The notes under the pieces: model-generated
Databases searched by the model: none
Told to the model about the DNA's origin: nothing
What the model saw: only the letters and a program-made list of their open reading frames with translations
Position numbers and translations under genes: made by a program
NCBI GenBank assembly: GCA_023663285.1
Contig: JAMPHT010000006.1
Span: 29,149 to 93,148, forward strand
Length of the DNA stretch: 64,000 nucleotides
Source: Bacillota bacterium
GTDB taxonomy: Bacteria > Bacillota > Clostridia > Lachnospirales > Lachnospiraceae
Direction: 5' to 3'
In this document: positions 61,667-64,000 of the stretch, piece by piece
How positions within the stretch are numbered: the first letter of the stretch is position 1
How the letters are laid out: the number at the start of each line of letters is the position of its first letter

Positions 61667-63094
61667 TTAATTATCCATCACGCAACTGCTATTAGGATAA
61701 TCTACAAAATCAACAGACCACTCTGTACCATCCACTTTCTCAAAGCTTGGGACTTTTCCTTCTAAGAAATCCGACATTTTATATCCGGGAATTTTGCCGC
61801 TTTCAATATCTGCGATAATTTGCTCCATCTCTGCCTCCGTATACCTGGGGCCTGTAGGCTGATAATAAAAATCTTCTTCTTGTTGACTCTGGTTCATTGT
61901 ACCTTCCGGTGTAATGTTAAAATCGGCATTATCCAAATTATCAAGCTCGGTCGGTGGAATACTATACTCAGCCGATAACCCATTGAGTTTGCTATCGGGG
62001 TTATAAACGTATTTTCCACTTTCGTCAAGGGAAAATCTGGGAGCAACCGTTAGATGGCCATCGAAAACGGTGGGATTTCCATTTTCATCCGTTACGAAGT
62101 AATCAGACTCCTGTTGGGCAGAAGTTGCAAAGGCCGTAGTTGTACCGAAAATCAAAGCAAGGGCAAGGACAAGAGAAAAAATACTGGTTTTCTTATACTT
62201 CATAATGGCTGTTATCCTTTCTTCAATCGCATTTTTGTTAAAATTGTTGCACAGAGGGGTCAAGCCGCTCCGAGTTTCTTCCATGCTGATTAGCGACCGC
62301 GCATAGGCTGCCTTTGTGTTTTCTCCGAAATGCCGGATGACTGCTTCATCGCAAGACAACTCAATATCCCGGTTTGCGAGAATATACATCGCCCACACCA
62401 GAGGGTTGAACCAATGCACACATAATATCACAATCAGCACTAATTTTGTAATGCTGTCAAAACGCCGGATATGCACATATTCATGCGTCAAAACATACTG
62501 TAGTGATTTTGTATTTTCCCAGTCGATGGAAGTGGGCATCAAAATCACCGGACGGAATATTCCATAGGTGAGCGGTGCTGAAAACCGATTGGACTGCCGA
62601 ATAGAAATCGGGCGTTTTAGCCGATGTTCATTTAACCAGCTCTGAATAAAGCCATTGTCCACCGGCAAAGAGGTTTGAAATTCTTGTCGGCACTTCCAGT
62701 ATGCTACGGCAAAGACTAAAGCGCAAACCAGCACACCAGCGCCCCAAATGACTGTCCAGACAGAAACGGGGTTCACAGTGTTTGAAATATTATCGGGTAT
62801 CACCGTCTGCCCGTATATGTCGCTCGGCAGCGTCACAGCAGTCTGCGGCCATTTTACGGAATTTACCACAGGTGCGGGATTGCCTATCAGTGAATACAAA
62901 CTGAACGCAGAGGGGATACAGAACGGGAGTAAAAGCCGTGCAACCGCTATTCCCCAAAGTACCAAAAAAGTCTTTTTTGGCAATAAGTTGATTGCCAAGG
63001 CGCGTATTACAATGATTGCCAAAATCATCACAGCCCCCGCAAAGCTCATTTGCAATAGGCTCATATACACCACCTCATTCCAAATCGCCGACAA
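61667..63094 (-). CDS. BlaR1/MecR1-like M56 membrane metallopeptidase without beta-lactam sensor
   Basis: Membrane protein of 475 residues of the M56 family. Helices lie at about 12-32, 38-56 and 112-132; the zinc site HEYVH (His204, Glu205, His208) is on the cytoplasmic side, followed by the SCDEAV motif, and a further helix lies at about 305-325. The roughly 150-residue extracellular C-terminus (YFVTDENGNPTVF, SEYSIPPTELDNL, YTEAEMEQIIADIESG) is not the penicillin-binding sensor of BlaR1, so another signal is expected. It overlaps the BlaI-like repressor by 20 bases; on activation it would cleave that repressor. Confidence 0.88.
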   Translation of the reverse strand: MSAIWNEVVYMSLLQMSFAGAVMILAIIVIRALAINLLPKKTFLVLWGIAVARLLLPFCIPSAFSLYSLIGNPAPVVNSVKWPQTAVTLPSDIYGQTVIPDNISNTVNPVSVWTVIWGAGVLVCALVFAVAYWKCRQEFQTSLPVDNGFIQSWLNEHRLKRPISIRQSNRFSAPLTYGIFRPVILMPTSIDWENTKSLQYVLTHEYVHIRRFDSITKLVLIVILCVHWFNPLVWAMYILANRDIELSCDEAVIRHFGENTKAAYARSLISMEETRSGLTPLCNNFNKNAIEERITAIMKYKKTSIFSLVLALALIFGTTTAFATSAQQESDYFVTDENGNPTVFDGHLTVAPRFSLDESGKYVYNPDSKLNGLSAEYSIPPTELDNLDNADFNITPEGTMNQSQQEEDFYYQPTGPRYTEAEMEQIIADIESGKIPGYKMSDFLEGKVPSFEKVDGTEWSVDFVDYPNSSCVMDN

Positions 63095-63434
63095 TTTGTT
63101 TTAGCTTTTCAATCTGCGTGGCACTTAATTTTTTTCGTCCCAGCAAGGCTGCAAACAGCTTGTCGGCGGAGCCGTCATAAATCTTGTTAATCAACTCGTT
63201 TGTTTCCGCCTCCTGCACATCTTCTTTTGGCACAAGCGCATGACACATGAAACCGGGTTCGGAGCGTTCAATCGCGCCCTTTTTAATACACCGCTTGATT
63301 AGGGTATAGGTCGTATTGACATTCCAGCCCAGCTCCTCGGTCAGCAGTTTAGCGATATGTTTTGCGGGAACATCGCCATCGCGCCAAAGGACAGACATCA
63401 CTTTCAATTCAGAGTCGAAAAGTTTAATGTCCAT
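63075..63434 (-). CDS. BlaI/MecI-family transcriptional repressor
   Basis: Winged-helix repressor of 119 residues: FDSELKVMSVLWRDGDVPAKHIAKLL then NVNTTYTLIKRCIKKGAIER (the DNA-recognition region), with a C-terminal dimerisation helix bundle. AAGGAGGTGATTG precedes the ATG. It heads an operon with the M56 protease gene and lies directly downstream of an operator containing TACTAC half-sites. It should repress its own promoter until cleaved by the partner protease. Confidence 0.93.
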   Translation of the reverse strand: MDIKLFDSELKVMSVLWRDGDVPAKHIAKLLTEELGWNVNTTYTLIKRCIKKGAIERSEPGFMCHALVPKEDVQEAETNELINKIYDGSADKLFAALLGRKKLSATQIEKLKQIVGDLE

Positions 63435-63450
63435 TCAATCACCTCCTTTT

Positions 63451-63505
63451 AAGACTGTGGTAGTAGCTACGAACAAATACTACCACAGTCTTAAAACTTT
63501 GTCAA
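63451..63505 (-). promoter_or_regulatory. Promoter and operator of the BlaI-like operon
   Basis: On the minus strand TTGACA (63505-63500), 17 bases, TAGTAT (63482-63477) is a strong promoter. A perfect inverted repeat with 15-base arms, 63451-63465 (AAGACTGTGGTAGTA) and 63478-63492, overlaps the -10 box. A second GTAGTA half-site lies at the -35 box. The TACTAC core fits BlaI/MecI operators, consistent with autoregulation. Confidence 0.8.
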
Positions 63506-63659
63506 TACTACTCTGGTCTTAAAATCAGAAAGGAAACTACATTTTAGCTTTGGGCTCCCCAATAGCGGCGGATCAATGTAGGTTGGCTCTATTCTTGTGT
63601 GTCGGTTTATTATCCCATTGTCAAATACACTAACGGGAAATACAGCACAATAATTTCAA

Positions 63660-63794
63660 ATTTTTTACTTGACAACTATCCGAAGTCGGACTATATTATA
63701 AAAGTCCGATTTCGGATAGTTTGTTTGTGTTGACTTTGTATCAATGCTAAAGGCCAATATAGGTGGCAGATACTTTATATATTTTGCCGGATAC
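63660..63794 (+). repeat. Right 135-bp direct repeat with MarR promoter/operator
   Basis: Second copy of 61137-61271, shifted by 2523 bases. TTGACA 63669-63674 and the 17-base inverted-repeat arms in 63675-63720 are unchanged. It lies 30 bases before a MarR-family gene, whose promoter and operator it very likely is. The 225 bases between the BlaI-like operator (from about 63430) and this repeat contain no other gene. Confidence 0.9.
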
Positions 63795-63824
63795 AGGGTA
63801 GAAAAATAAGGATAGGGTGGTCAT

Positions 63825-64000
63825 ATGAAAACAGAACGGGAGCAGCTTTCAGAATACAATAGAATGATATGGGAGAATGATGAGATATATCGAAATACCG
63901 CAAGGGCAGTGGGGCTTTCCGATTGTGCCTTCTGGATACTGTATTTCAGCCTTGAAAGGGAAAATAATTCGCACAAATTCTGCTGATGAATAGGCTCTTT
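63825..64000 (+). pseudogene. MarR-family regulator, interrupted near window end
   Basis: ATG at 63825, preceded by GGATAGGGTGG, starts a MarR-like N-terminus: REQLSEYNRMIWENDEIYRN then ARAVGLSDCAFWILYFSLER. The frame meets TGA at 63984 after 53 residues, where MarR proteins continue into a Gln-rich TQxEI segment. A neighbouring frame reads AQILLMNRLF to the window end, so a frameshift is likely; the remainder is outside the window. Either a broken gene or a short assembly error. It would bind the palindrome just upstream. Confidence 0.6.

Noticed and set aside
61137-63794. Complete IS element or transposon
   Set aside because: No intact transposase and no terminal inverted repeats were seen; the flanking repeats are direct and carry a promoter and operator.

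Overview
The window reads as chromosomal DNA of a gut-type Clostridia bacterium, most likely a Lachnospiraceae member. The grounds are the Gram-positive expression signals, the lipoprotein-anchored CUT1 sugar transporters that lack their own ATPase, and a mannan-degradation gene set like that characterised in Roseburia. Most of the sequence is of moderate GC content. Three patches are clearly AT-richer: 2.6-3.5 kb, 25.9-26.35 kb and 61.1-64 kb.

Layout. 0-12.2 kb is mostly housekeeping: a two-component system, an AT-rich pair that looks like an alarmone-synthetase toxin-antitoxin unit, a DUF1015 protein, glgB, an MscS channel, tRNA-Thr(CGT), an ABC permease/ATPase pair without a binding protein, and argH. 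12.2-19.7 kb carries asd, a degenerate-GGDEF/EAL protein, a DUF234-like ATPase, topoisomerase III and a left-handed beta-helix acyltransferase. 19.7-25.8 kb is a first carbohydrate block: GH28, GH36 alpha-galactosidase, a LacI regulator and an SGNH esterase lipoprotein. 25.9-33.7 kb holds a small secreted protein, two tandem near-duplicate binding lipoproteins, a membrane-anchored propeller-like protein and an ABC-2 exporter.

34-61 kb is a large mannan/glucomannan utilisation locus, all on the + strand. A lipoprotein GH26 beta-mannanase cuts mannan outside the cell. Two CUT1 permease pairs and two binding proteins (one unusually large, with N-terminal jelly-roll modules) plus a repeat-containing binding lipoprotein capture and import oligosaccharides. 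Inside, two SGNH/CE2-type esterases remove acetyl groups, and a GH5 enzyme and GH36 trim chains. A cellobiose-2-epimerase converts the reducing-end mannose of the last disaccharide to glucose. GH130_1 and GH130_2 phosphorylases release mannose-1-phosphate, and a GH1 enzyme fused to mannose-6-phosphate isomerase feeds glycolysis. Inside this locus sits an NHL-TPR / YIP1 / DUF5696 membrane module of unknown role, flanked by the two permease pairs.

61-64 kb is a mobile-looking patch: 135-bp direct repeats, each with a complete promoter and a palindromic operator, enclose a transposase remnant and a BlaI/BlaR1-like repressor-protease pair. The right-hand repeat lies in front of a MarR gene that is disrupted near the window end.

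Dispersed hairpin-rich intergenic elements recur through the window (12.2, 24.5, 35.5, 52.5 and 58.6 kb). All functional calls come from reading motifs in the translated sequence; no database search was run.
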